Source: Streptomyces sp. MA5143a
Lineage (GTDB): Bacteria > Actinomycetota > Actinomycetes > Streptomycetales > Streptomycetaceae
Reading direction: 5' to 3'
Length of the DNA: 64,000 nt
NCBI RefSeq assembly: GCF_900290235.1
Contig: NZ_OLMK01000034.1
Span: forward strand, 229,977 to 293,976
The position numbers and the translations under genes are program-made. How positions within the stretch are numbered: the stretch's first letter is position 1; every line of letters begins with the position of its first letter. Shown here in pieces: positions 52,867 through 61,272 of the stretch. The notes beneath the pieces were generated by a model. That model saw only the letters and a list, made by a program, of their open reading frames with translations, ran no database searches and was not told the origin of the DNA.

Positions 52867-53658
52867 CTACCGCCCGGCCCCGGGGTCCAGGGTGTCCGGG
52901 CGGGTGGCCACGACCATCCGGCAGCGCGGGCTGCCGTCGGGGCGCGGCCCGAACTCGGACAGGGCGAACAGCTCGACGTCGAACCCGGCCCGTTCCAGCT
53001 CGTGCCGTACGACACCGAGACGGAACGGCCGGTAGTACATGACGAACGGTGGCCGCCAGACGGCGTTGCGGACCCGCATCGCCGTGTCGAAGCCGAGGGC
53101 CGCCCAGTACCAGGGCGAGCGGGGCGGGGCGGGCGCCGGGAGCGGGAACGCGAAGCGGCCGCCCGGCCGCAGCACGGAGTGGACCTGCGCGAACAGGCCC
53201 GGAAGCTGTTCCGGCAGGAAGTGCCCGAACGCCCCGAAGCTCACGGCCAGGTCGAAGACGGACCCGAAGGGCAACGCGAGGGCGTCGCCGCGCACCCACG
53301 AGAGGCGGGGAGCCCCGGCGGCGTCACCGTCCCGGTCCCGGTCCCGGTCGCGGGCCCCCGCGGTGAGCCGGTCCCTGCCCACCGCCAGCATCCCGGCGCT
53401 GATGTCGACGCCGGTGGCGCTCTCCCGGCACAGCTCGCGCAGCACCTCCATACCCGCTCCCGTGCCACAGCACAGATCGAGGCCGTGCTCGAAGGGGCCC
53501 AGCGCGGTCAGGGCCCGTTCCACCGCGTCGAGGATGCTGTCCGGCGTACGGAACGGGGTGTGGTCGAACTTCGGCGCGAGCAGGTCGTAGCCGTGTTCGA
53601 CGGAGGAGAGTGCCTGAACGGCGAGTTCGCGGAGGCTGGGGCCTTGCGGGGTGAACAT
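52867..53658 (-). CDS. Class I SAM-dependent methyltransferase
   Basis: 263 residues. SAM motif I is LDLCCGTGAGMEVLRE, with the acid in TGVDISAGMLAVGRDRL. Motif II is FDLAVSFGAFGHFLPEQL and motif III VLRPGGRFAFPLPAP. An RDRDRDRDGD insertion between strands is low-complexity and not typical. The substrate cannot be told. The start, ATG 53658, lies 21 bases from the foldback element, so its promoter is inside or replaced by that element. Confidence 0.88.
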   Translation of the reverse strand: MFTPQGPSLRELAVQALSSVEHGYDLLAPKFDHTPFRTPDSILDAVERALTALGPFEHGLDLCCGTGAGMEVLRELCRESATGVDISAGMLAVGRDRLTAGARDRDRDRDGDAAGAPRLSWVRGDALALPFGSVFDLAVSFGAFGHFLPEQLPGLFAQVHSVLRPGGRFAFPLPAPAPPRSPWYWAALGFDTAMRVRNAVWRPPFVMYYRPFRLGVVRHELERAGFDVELFALSEFGPRPDGSPRCRMVVATRPDTLDPGAGR

Positions 53659-53679
53659 CGGCTCAGCTTAGGCCCAGGT

Positions 53680-53897
53680 CCTGTCGTTTGGATCACGCCT
53701 GGGCCGCGGGGTTTGGCACGCACATCTGCCGCGTTGTCGTCGGTCGCCAACTCCCCCACGCTCGAACAACCTCGCGCGGGGGGGGACCCCCATCGCGTCG
53801 ACTCCCTCCTCCGCCTTGCAGCCGCACGCACCAAACCCCGCTCACCGGCAGCCGTCAAAGTGCCCTGGCTCGAAGCCGGCATGTTCCAAACGACAGG
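53680..53897. mobile_element. MITE-like foldback element, 218 bp
   Basis: The ends are 13-bp perfect inverted repeats: CCTGTCGTTTGGA (53680-53692) and TCCAAACGACAGG (53885-53897). A second inner pair, GCGGGGTTTGG (53706-53716) and CCAAACCCCGC (53831-53841), is also exact. No transposase is encoded. I recall similar repeats between many Streptomyces genes, but copy number cannot be judged here. It fills the divergent gap between a methyltransferase and a GH13 gene. Confidence 0.75.
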
Positions 53898-53948
53898 CCC
53901 TTGGCTCGGGGCAGCGGACGGCGAGCGCCCTCGCCTAGGGTCGACGGT

Positions 53949-55541
53949 ATGACTTCGTTCCGTCCTGCCCCGACCTGGCTGGCCGACGCCGTCTTCTACC
54001 AGATCTACCCGCAGTCCTTCGCCGACTCCGACGGAGACGGCATCGGGGACTTCGCCGGCATCACCGCGAAACTCGATCATCTGGCCTGGCTGGGCGTCGA
54101 CACCGTCTGGCTGAACCCCTGCTTCGTCTCGCCGTTCCGCGACGCCGGGTACGACGTCGCCGACTATCTGAACGTCGCCCCCCGCTACGGCTCGAACGAC
54201 GACCTGGCGGCGCTCGTCGACGCGGCCCGCCGCAGGGGCATCCGCGTCCTGCTGGACCTGGTCGCGGGGCACACCTCCGTCGATCACCCCTGGTTCCGGG
54301 CGTCCGCGGACGACCCGGACGACCACCGCTACATCTGGACGGCCGAGGGCCGGCCCGACGGCTTCGTCGACTCCCCCGGCACCCGGCCCGGCGCGTACCT
54401 GCCCAACTTCTTCGACTCCCAGCCCGCCCTCAACTTCGGCTACGCCCGCGAGGACCCGGCCGAGCCGTGGCGGCTGCCGGTCGACGCCGACGGCCCGCGC
54501 GCCAACCGTGCCGCCCTGCGCACGATCATGGACCACTGGCTGGGCCTCGGCGTCTCGGGCTTCCGCGTCGACATGGCCGCGTCCCTGGTGAAGGACGACC
54601 CCGGCAGGACCGAGACCGCGCAGGTCTGGACGGAACTGCGGCACTGGCTGGACACGGCCCACCCGGACGCCGTGCTCCTGGCCGAGTGGGGCGAGCCGGA
54701 GGTGTCGATCCCGGCGGGCTTCCACGCCGACTTCTTCCTCCACTTCGGCGGCCCCACCGACGGCCTGGCCCTCCGCTCGCTGTGGAGCAACGGCGAGGGC
54801 ACCGTCAACGACACATGGGACCCACTCGACTGCTTCTTCGACGCCGGCGGCAAGGGCTCGCCCCGCCCCTTCGTCGAGGCGTGGCAGCAGGCGACCACGG
54901 CCGTCGACGGCGCGGGCACGATCTCCCTGCCCACCGCCAACCACGACTTCTCCCGCCTCAACTGCGGTCCCCGCACGGCCGAGCAGCTCCCCGCCGCCTT
55001 CGCCTTCCAGCTGACCTGGCCGACGCTTCCGGCGATCTACTACGGCGACGAGATCGGCATGCGCTACGTGCCCGGCCTGCCGGACAAGGAGGGCAGCGTC
55101 CTCGGCCCCCGCTACAACCGGGCCGGGTCCCGCACCCCCATGCAGTGGGACGGCAGCCCGAACGCGGGGTTCTCCACCGCGCCGGCCGACCACCTCTACC
55201 TGCCGGTCGACCCGTCCCCCGACCGCCCGACCGTCGCCGCCCAACGCGCCGACGACACGTCCCTGCTCCACCTCGTCCGCCGTCTGATCGCCCTCCGCCG
55301 CCACACCCCCGACCTGGGCCCCGGCGGCTCGACGGAGGTGCTGCACCTCGGGTACCCGTTCGTGTACCTGCGCGGGGGACGGCACCTCGTCGTGATCAAC
55401 CCACAGCGCAACGAGACGAGTTGCCCGCACAAGCCGCACGTCGGCACACCCCGGCCCCTGGAGGCGCGGGGCGTGCAGCTCACCGCCGACGGAATCACCG
55501 CGGAGGGCTTCGGCTACGGGATCTTCGAACTCGGCGGCTGA
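53949..55541 (+). CDS. GH13 alpha-glucosidase/oligoglucosidase-like enzyme
   Basis: 530 residues, cytoplasmic. GH13 motifs are complete: region I LDLVAGHTSVDH, nucleophile D208 in GFRVDMAAS, acid/base E246 in LLAEWGEPE and D333 in PTANHDFSRL. FYQIYPQSFADSDGDGIGD marks the oligo-1,6-glucosidase/trehalose synthase side of the family. It probably hydrolyses short alpha-glucosides after uptake; trehalose or sucrose isomerisation is possible. ATG 53949 begins 51 bases after the foldback element. Its last 28 bases overlap the convergent LTA-synthase-like gene. Confidence 0.92.
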   Translation: MTSFRPAPTWLADAVFYQIYPQSFADSDGDGIGDFAGITAKLDHLAWLGVDTVWLNPCFVSPFRDAGYDVADYLNVAPRYGSNDDLAALVDAARRRGIRVLLDLVAGHTSVDHPWFRASADDPDDHRYIWTAEGRPDGFVDSPGTRPGAYLPNFFDSQPALNFGYAREDPAEPWRLPVDADGPRANRAALRTIMDHWLGLGVSGFRVDMAASLVKDDPGRTETAQVWTELRHWLDTAHPDAVLLAEWGEPEVSIPAGFHADFFLHFGGPTDGLALRSLWSNGEGTVNDTWDPLDCFFDAGGKGSPRPFVEAWQQATTAVDGAGTISLPTANHDFSRLNCGPRTAEQLPAAFAFQLTWPTLPAIYYGDEIGMRYVPGLPDKEGSVLGPRYNRAGSRTPMQWDGSPNAGFSTAPADHLYLPVDPSPDRPTVAAQRADDTSLLHLVRRLIALRRHTPDLGPGGSTEVLHLGYPFVYLRGGRHLVVINPQRNETSCPHKPHVGTPRPLEARGVQLTADGITAEGFGYGIFELGG

Positions 55542-57343
55542 CCGCCGGTGCCGTAGGCGGTGAGGAAGCGGTCGCGGAAGGTGTCCATGCGCCAGACAGG
55601 GGCGTCGGCGCCGGGTTTCAGGCCGTCGGACCAGCCCCAGTCGTCGATGCGGTCGAGGACCTTCGGGTCGTGGGCGACGAGGGTGACCGGTACGTCGTGG
55701 TCGGCGCCGTTGCCGCTGACGCTGGCCATGGGCTGGTGGTCGCCGAGGAAGACGAGGACGGTGTTCTCGTCGCCGTACTTCTCGACGTACTCGAGGAGGC
55801 TCCGCAGGGAGTACTGGACGGACTTGCCGTACTCCTCCTTCACCTTGACGGGGTCGGTGAAGACGTCCGCCGGGTCCTTGCCGGCCTTCTCGACGGCCCG
55901 GTAGACGGAGCCGTCACCGACCTCGTCCCAGCCGACCATCCTCGGCAGGGGCGCCCACGGCTGGTGGCTGGAGGTCAGGATGATCTCCGACATCAGCGGC
56001 TTGGCGCCCCGCTTGGCCGCCTCCAGGCGCTCGAACGCGGTCAGGGCGTACTGGTCGGGCATCGTGGACCAGCTGAACTTCGGGCCGCGGTAGCCGAGGT
56101 CGCGGGAGTCGTAGACCTTGTCGAAGCCGTAGAAGTCGCCCTCGGGCCAGTTGTACTGGACGCCGGGCACCACCCCGACCGTCCGCCAGGCACCCGACTT
56201 GTGGAAGGCGCCGGGCAGGGTGAGGCGCTCGCCAGCGGTGACCGTGCGGTAGCGGTTCTGGTTGTCGATCCACAGCCCCGTCAGGAAGGTGGAGTGGCCG
56301 AGCCAGCTGCTGCCGCCGTAGGTCGCCGAGGTGAGCCAGCCGCTCCTCGCCGCGAACCCTGCCTTGCGCAGCGCCTCGTTCCGCTCGTCGAGCGTCGCCG
56401 TCACCCCCGGCGCGATCGCCGGGTCCTCCAGGGCGGCGCGGCCGTAGCTCTCGATGAAGGTGATCATGACGTCCTTGCCGCGCAGCCCGGTCAGCAGCCG
56501 GTCGGCGGGCACGTCGGCGAAGGCGTCCTTCTTGGCCTCCTCGGCGAACGCCGCCTCGTCCGCGAGGGTCTCCCGCGCGCGGGCCCAGCGGTCCTGCACG
56601 AACCCGATCGTGTTCCGGGAGGCGACCGGCGTGTCCTGAAGGGGTGTCAGGCCGAGGGCCGCGCAGGTGATCCACACGGTTCCCGCGACGACCGTGCCGC
56701 GCATGGCCCGCTCCCGGTGCCCGACCAGGAGGTTCGCGAGCCGGACCACCGCCAGCGCCATGACGGCGAACAGCGCGACGACCACGGTCACGAGGCCGAT
56801 GACGGCGGCGAGCGCACCGGAGCGGCCGAGGGTGTCCTCCACGTACGACTCGGCGTCGTCGAGGAGCCCCCAGTCGAGGACGATGTTGAAGCCGCGGCCG
56901 AGGAACTGGTTGAAGCCGATGTCCAGGGACTTCACGACGATCAGCGCGGCCAGGCCCCCACCGACGAGGACCGCGAGCACCAGGCGCGGCCGGCGCGGCA
57001 GCGCCATCAACAGGGCGGCGCCGAGGATGGGCTCCACCGGGATCCGCAGGAACTGCGCGGCCGTGAAGTACTCGACGCTGCCCGGCATCAGCAGGGCGAA
57101 CAGCACGAGGACCGCGGCCAGCGCCGTGACCGCCCACGACACGCTCCGCGCGGCGACCGGATACCTCCGCCGGAACTCCCGCGGGGCCCGCCGGAGCCGC
57201 CGCCATCGGCCGACATCCCCGGCGGACGCGTCGGTCGGCCCGGACGGCGCTTCGGCCGCCGCGGGTTCCGTGTCGTCCTCCGTGTTGGTGTGCCTGGCCG
57301 TGTCGGTGTCCGGCAGTCGACCGGAGCGCGTGAAGAGCGACAC
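55514..57343 (-). CDS. LTA-synthase-like membrane sulfatase-fold phosphotransferase
   Basis: 609 residues. A disordered N-terminus (about 1-70) is followed by five hydrophobic segments (about 70-235), then an extracellular alkaline-phosphatase/sulfatase-fold domain with MITFIESYGRAAL (metal-binding Glu), SATYGGSSWLGH (nucleophile Thr region) and FLGDHQPMASV. Relatives transfer phosphoglycerol or other phospho-groups to wall polymers. GGAAGGAA places the start at GTG 57343. A chain start further upstream is possible. It ends tail to tail with the GH13 gene. Confidence 0.87.
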   Translation of the reverse strand: MSLFTRSGRLPDTDTARHTNTEDDTEPAAAEAPSGPTDASAGDVGRWRRLRRAPREFRRRYPVAARSVSWAVTALAAVLVLFALLMPGSVEYFTAAQFLRIPVEPILGAALLMALPRRPRLVLAVLVGGGLAALIVVKSLDIGFNQFLGRGFNIVLDWGLLDDAESYVEDTLGRSGALAAVIGLVTVVVALFAVMALAVVRLANLLVGHRERAMRGTVVAGTVWITCAALGLTPLQDTPVASRNTIGFVQDRWARARETLADEAAFAEEAKKDAFADVPADRLLTGLRGKDVMITFIESYGRAALEDPAIAPGVTATLDERNEALRKAGFAARSGWLTSATYGGSSWLGHSTFLTGLWIDNQNRYRTVTAGERLTLPGAFHKSGAWRTVGVVPGVQYNWPEGDFYGFDKVYDSRDLGYRGPKFSWSTMPDQYALTAFERLEAAKRGAKPLMSEIILTSSHQPWAPLPRMVGWDEVGDGSVYRAVEKAGKDPADVFTDPVKVKEEYGKSVQYSLRSLLEYVEKYGDENTVLVFLGDHQPMASVSGNGADHDVPVTLVAHDPKVLDRIDDWGWSDGLKPGADAPVWRMDTFRDRFLTAYGTGGQPPSSKIP

Positions 57344-57712
57344 CCGACGTTCCTTCCGTGCGAAGACCGCTGGTGGGACGGCGGTCCTGACTCGGGTGGG
57401 CGGGGCCGCCCCCTCCTGTACGGGGGGTCGTTCAGGTGAGTTCAAAGGCCGTCGGTAAGGAAATCCCTAACGTTTGGTGACGGGGAGTGGTACGCTGCGT
57501 TTGGCACGTGTGTATCGCCCGGGTTCGGGCGCCGGTGCCACTCTCTCAGTTCCTGAGAACTCCTCAGCTGAACCGACCGCCCGTCGACATCTCCGACCGG
57601 CCGTCAGCTTCTCCGCACCACCTCGCGCAGGGCTCAGTCGTACCCGCGGGTGTGTGCCTTCCCCTCCCCCTTCCTCATGCGTTTCACCCAGGAAGTCCGC
57701 GAAAGGACCCCC
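57344..57712. promoter_or_regulatory. Divergent promoter region and long rho-paralogue leader
   Basis: No gene in 369 bases. Bases 57440-57520 are AT-richer and probably hold the promoter; about 200 bases of leader would then precede rho. Within the leader AGTTC (57548-57552) can pair with GAACT (57557-57561), while CTGAG (57553-57557) can instead pair with CTCAG (57564-57568). These are two mutually exclusive small hairpins, as in attenuators. The right half is C-rich, suited to Rho binding. Confidence 0.4.
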
Positions 57713-58855
57713 ATGACCACCACCACACTCGAACACACTTCCACTCATCGGCAGTCCCCCACCCACGTCACCGGCATCCTGGAGACCGCGCAGGGCGGGC
57801 AGGGGTTCCTGCGCGCCGGCAACGGACTGCCCACCGCCTCCGACACCCAGGTGCCCGCCGCGCTGATCCGCCGGTACGGGCTGCGCGAGGGCGACACCGT
57901 CGAAGGCGTCCGCGAGGGTCGGCGCGCCCTCACCGAGGTCGAGCGGATCAACGGGCGCACCCCCGACGAGCTGCGCGGCCGACCGCGCTTCCACGACCTC
58001 ACACCGCTGCACCCCCGTGAGCGGCTGCGGCTGGAGCACCGGGCGAGCGGGCTGACGGGCCGTCTCGTCGACCTCGTCGCCCCCGTCGGCAAGGGACAGC
58101 GCGGGCTCGTCGTGGCGCCGCCCAAGACCGGCAAGACGGTGCTGCTCCAGCAGCTGGCCGCCGCGATCGCCGCCAACCACCCCGAGGTCCATCTGATGGT
58201 GGTGCTGCTCGACGAGCGGCCCGAGGAGGTGACCGACATGCGGCGCTCCGTGCGGGGCGAGGTCTACGCCTCCACCTTCGACCGGTCCCCCCAGCAGCAC
58301 ATCGCGCTCGCCGAACTGGTCGTGGAGCGCGCCAAGCGGCTCGTCGAACAGGGCGACGACGTCGTGATCCTGCTGGACTCCCTCACCCGCCTGTGCCGGG
58401 CGCACAACAACGCGGCCGCCGCCGGTGGCCGCACCCTCAGCGGCGGTGTCGACGCCGCCGCGCTGCACGGCCCCAAGCGCCTCTTCGGCGCCGCCCGGCT
58501 CACCGAGGAGGCCGGCTCCCTCACCATCCTCGCCACCGCCCTGGTGGAGACCGGCTCCCGCGCCGACGGCTTCTTCTTCGAGGAGCTCAAGGGCACGGGC
58601 AACATGGAACTGCGACTCGACCGCGCACTCGCCGACCGGCGGGTCTTCCCCGCCGTCGACATCACACCGTCCGGCACCCGCCGCGAGGAACTCCTGCTCG
58701 CACCGGCCGAGTTGACCGCCGTACGTGGCCTGCGGCGGGCCCTGCGCCCCCGCGAGGGCCAGGCGAGCCTGGAAATGCTGCTGGAGCGGCTGCGCGCCAC
58801 CCCGGACAACGCGGCCTTCCTACGGCAGGTGCAGCCCACCCTCCCCGCCGTGTGA
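57713..58855 (+). CDS. Short transcription termination factor Rho paralogue
   Basis: 380 residues. It keeps the RNA-binding OB fold (about 15-75) and the hexameric ATPase: Walker A VVAPPKTGKTVLLQQ, Walker B DDVVILLDSLTRLCRAHN, and GTGNMELRLDR of the R loop. It lacks the N-terminal helical bundle and the long basic insertion usual in the housekeeping actinobacterial Rho, and its leader is separate. It is therefore probably a second, accessory Rho. AAAGGA precedes ATG 57713. Its ability to terminate transcription is inferred from conserved motifs. Confidence 0.92.
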   Translation: MTTTTLEHTSTHRQSPTHVTGILETAQGGQGFLRAGNGLPTASDTQVPAALIRRYGLREGDTVEGVREGRRALTEVERINGRTPDELRGRPRFHDLTPLHPRERLRLEHRASGLTGRLVDLVAPVGKGQRGLVVAPPKTGKTVLLQQLAAAIAANHPEVHLMVVLLDERPEEVTDMRRSVRGEVYASTFDRSPQQHIALAELVVERAKRLVEQGDDVVILLDSLTRLCRAHNNAAAAGGRTLSGGVDAAALHGPKRLFGAARLTEEAGSLTILATALVETGSRADGFFFEELKGTGNMELRLDRALADRRVFPAVDITPSGTRREELLLAPAELTAVRGLRRALRPREGQASLEMLLERLRATPDNAAFLRQVQPTLPAV

Positions 58856-58945
58856 CCCCACGGCGTGTGCGGCATCCGGGTGCTCGATCCGCTCCCCCGG
58901 CCCTGGCACCCCGATCCACGACGCGACCGTTCCTACGTTTGCCGT

Positions 58946-60136
58946 ATGACCATCGGATCTTCACCTCGCGCTGCTCGCTTCTCCCGTGCCGCCGTCTGTT
59001 GCTCCGTCGTGTGTGTGATGGGCGCCCTCGCGATCGCGTCGCATCCCGAGGGCGTCGGCGGCTCGGTCGAGGTGGGCGCCCAGGACGCCAAGTCCTCGCT
59101 GGAACCGGCCTCCCTGTACCGGTCGGGAACCCATGTGAGACCGCGGACCGGGGCGCCCCGGATTCCCAGTGACGTCTCCGCCGTGGCCTGGGTGGTGGCC
59201 GACGCCCGCAGCGGAGAGGTCCTCGCCGCGCACAACGCGCACCGCAAACTGCCCCCCGCGAGCACCCTCAAGACCCTGTTCGCGCTGACCGTGCTGCCGC
59301 GGCTCCCCGGAGGGCTCAAGCACACCGTCAAGAGCAAGGAACTCGCGGGCATCGGCGAGGGAAGCAGCCTCGTCGGCGTCCAGGAGAACCGCACCTACCG
59401 CGTGGCCGACCTGTGGCGTGGCGTCTTCCTCAGCTCCGGCAACGACGCCGTGCACGTCCTCGCCTCCCTCAACGGCGGCTGGCGTGCCACCACCGAGCAG
59501 ATGCAGGACAAGGCCCGCGCCCTGGGCGCCCACGACACCCACGTCGTCTCCCCCGACGGCTACGACGCCCGCGGACAGGTCTCGTCGGCGTTCGACCTGG
59601 CGGTGTTCGGACGGGCCGGACTGCGCAACGCGGAGTTCGCCGCGTACTGCGCCACGGCCACGGCGAAGTTCCCGGCGAACGGCCGCTTCGGATACGGCAT
59701 CCAGAACACCAACCGGCTGCTGACCGGCGCCGGTGTGGACCGCTATCCGGGCCTCATCGGCATCAAGAACGGCTACACCACCAACGCGGGCAACACCCTG
59801 GTCGCCGCCGCCCGACGAGGTGGGCGCACCCTCGTCGTCACGGTGATGCGGCCCCAGTCGGGCGTCGGGTTCGCCGTGTACGAGGAGGCGCGCTCCCTGC
59901 TCGACTGGGGCTTCCGGGCCGCGGGCCGCGTCGACCCGGTGGGCTCCCTCCTGCCGCCGCGTCCGGCGGCCGCGCCTCAGCCCCGCCGCTCGTCGCCGCC
60001 GCCCGCCCGCGAGAAGGACCAGGCCGCGGGGCTCGGCTGGTCGGAGGCGGGGGTGGTCGCGGGCGCGGCGGGGGTCGGCGCGGCGGCCGTGTCGCTGTTC
60101 CTGCGGCTGAGGGGGCGCCGGCGCCCGGGTGACTGA
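58946..60136 (+). CDS. D-alanyl-D-alanine carboxypeptidase (peptidase S11)
   Basis: 396 residues. A signal peptide (about 1-32) is followed by an S11 domain with SxxK in PASTLKTLF (S106, K109), SxN in LSSGNDAV and KNG in GIKNGYTTNAGNTL, a tolerated KTG variant. A proline-rich linker leads to a C-terminal hydrophobic helix (about 360-385) and a basic tail, anchoring it in the membrane. It trims pentapeptide side chains of peptidoglycan. The last 160 bases overlap the convergent GT-C gene on the other strand. Confidence 0.93.
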   Translation: MTIGSSPRAARFSRAAVCCSVVCVMGALAIASHPEGVGGSVEVGAQDAKSSLEPASLYRSGTHVRPRTGAPRIPSDVSAVAWVVADARSGEVLAAHNAHRKLPPASTLKTLFALTVLPRLPGGLKHTVKSKELAGIGEGSSLVGVQENRTYRVADLWRGVFLSSGNDAVHVLASLNGGWRATTEQMQDKARALGAHDTHVVSPDGYDARGQVSSAFDLAVFGRAGLRNAEFAAYCATATAKFPANGRFGYGIQNTNRLLTGAGVDRYPGLIGIKNGYTTNAGNTLVAAARRGGRTLVVTVMRPQSGVGFAVYEEARSLLDWGFRAAGRVDPVGSLLPPRPAAAPQPRRSSPPPAREKDQAAGLGWSEAGVVAGAAGVGAAAVSLFLRLRGRRRPGD

Positions 60137-61272
60137 CCGACGGGCAGCCGCAGCAGCAGACCGAGCGTGATCCACACGTAGGTGTTGGACCCGACGAAGC
60201 CGGCCACACCGGACGCGTCGTCGAACCACAGCCAGACGACACTGCTGCACAACAACCCGTACAGGGCCGCCGTCAGGGGCAGCAGCCGACGGTGCCTCAG
60301 CAGCACCGCGAACGACGGCAGCAGCCAGACCAGATGGTGGACCCAGGTGATCGGGCTGACCAGGCACGCGGTCAGCCCGGTCACGGCGAACGCCGCCGTC
60401 CAGTCCCCGGCCCGCACCGCCGCACGGGCCCGCACGGCCCAGACGCCGAGCACCAGGAGCACGAGCAGCGCCCAGAGCGCGCGACTCGGTTCATGGGGTG
60501 CGACCAGCCGGGCCAAAACGCCCTGCAAGGACTGGTTGGAGACGTAGTCGAGGCGGCCGACCCGGCTGGTGTCCCACAGCGCCTCGGTCCAGTAGAAGCG
60601 GGAGGCGGCGGGGGCGACCCAGGCCGCCGCCGCGGTGGCGGCCGCGGCGACGGCCGTCGCGAGCCCGGCGGCACGCCACCGCCGGGCGAGCAGGAGCAGC
60701 CCGATGAAGATCGCGGGCGTCAGCTTCACCGCCGCGGCCAGCCCGATCCCCGCACCCGCCCACCGGCCCCGGCCGGTGGACAGCAGCCAGGCGTCGGCCA
60801 GCACCAGGGCAAGCAGCAGAAGGTTGACCTGGCCGAAGCTGACGGTGTCCCGGAACGGCTCGAACAGGGCGAGGGCGCACAGGACGAGGGAGGTGCCGAA
60901 CCAGCCGTGGCGGCGCAGGCGCGGCCCGGCGAGCACGAACAGCACCACCCCGAGCGCCACCAGATCGAGCCCCAGGCACAGCACGATCGCGGTACGCAGC
61001 CCGACCCACGCCATGGGGAGCATCGCGACGGCGGCGAACGGCGGATACGTGAAGCCGTACGTCGTGCCCGGCACCCGGTAGTCGTAGACGCGACCCCCGT
61101 GGTGGACCCAGGTGTCGACGGTGCCGTGGTAGACGCGCAGGTCGAACCAGTCCCGCAGCAGCGGCACCGTCGCGGTGAACACGGTGACCGCCAGGGCCAG
61201 GCCGAGGACCAGCGCGACCCGGGCGCGGTCGGTGCGGGGCAGCAGCCGGTGCCGGCCTTCGGGGGCGCTCAC
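59977..61272 (-). CDS. GT87-like polytopic mannosyltransferase
   Basis: 431 residues with about ten hydrophobic segments. Conserved GT-C/GT87 marks are the early external loop RVYDYRVPGTTYGFTYPPFA, the GQVNLLLLALVLADAWLL span and SPITWVHHLVWLLP. Relatives use polyprenyl-phosphomannose or arabinose to build lipomannan-type polymers. GTG 61272 overlaps the upstream gene's stop by four bases (GTGA). The last 50 or so residues (after VGQSPGRRR) are low-complexity and lie antisense to the D,D-carboxypeptidase gene. Confidence 0.88.
   Translation of the reverse strand: MSAPEGRHRLLPRTDRARVALVLGLALAVTVFTATVPLLRDWFDLRVYHGTVDTWVHHGGRVYDYRVPGTTYGFTYPPFAAVAMLPMAWVGLRTAIVLCLGLDLVALGVVLFVLAGPRLRRHGWFGTSLVLCALALFEPFRDTVSFGQVNLLLLALVLADAWLLSTGRGRWAGAGIGLAAAVKLTPAIFIGLLLLARRWRAAGLATAVAAAATAAAAWVAPAASRFYWTEALWDTSRVGRLDYVSNQSLQGVLARLVAPHEPSRALWALLVLLVLGVWAVRARAAVRAGDWTAAFAVTGLTACLVSPITWVHHLVWLLPSFAVLLRHRRLLPLTAALYGLLCSSVVWLWFDDASGVAGFVGSNTYVWITLGLLLRLPVGQSPGRRRPLSRRNSDTAAAPTPAAPATTPASDQPSPAAWSFSRAGGGDERRG

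Noticed and set aside
53340..53370. RDRDRDRD-encoding CGGGAC-type repeat as a separate element
   Set aside because: It is a short low-complexity insertion inside the methyltransferase, too small to be called a repeat array.
55514..55541. 28-bp tail overlap of the GH13 and LTA-synthase-like genes as a notable structure
   Set aside because: Short convergent overlaps of this size are common in compact high-GC genomes.
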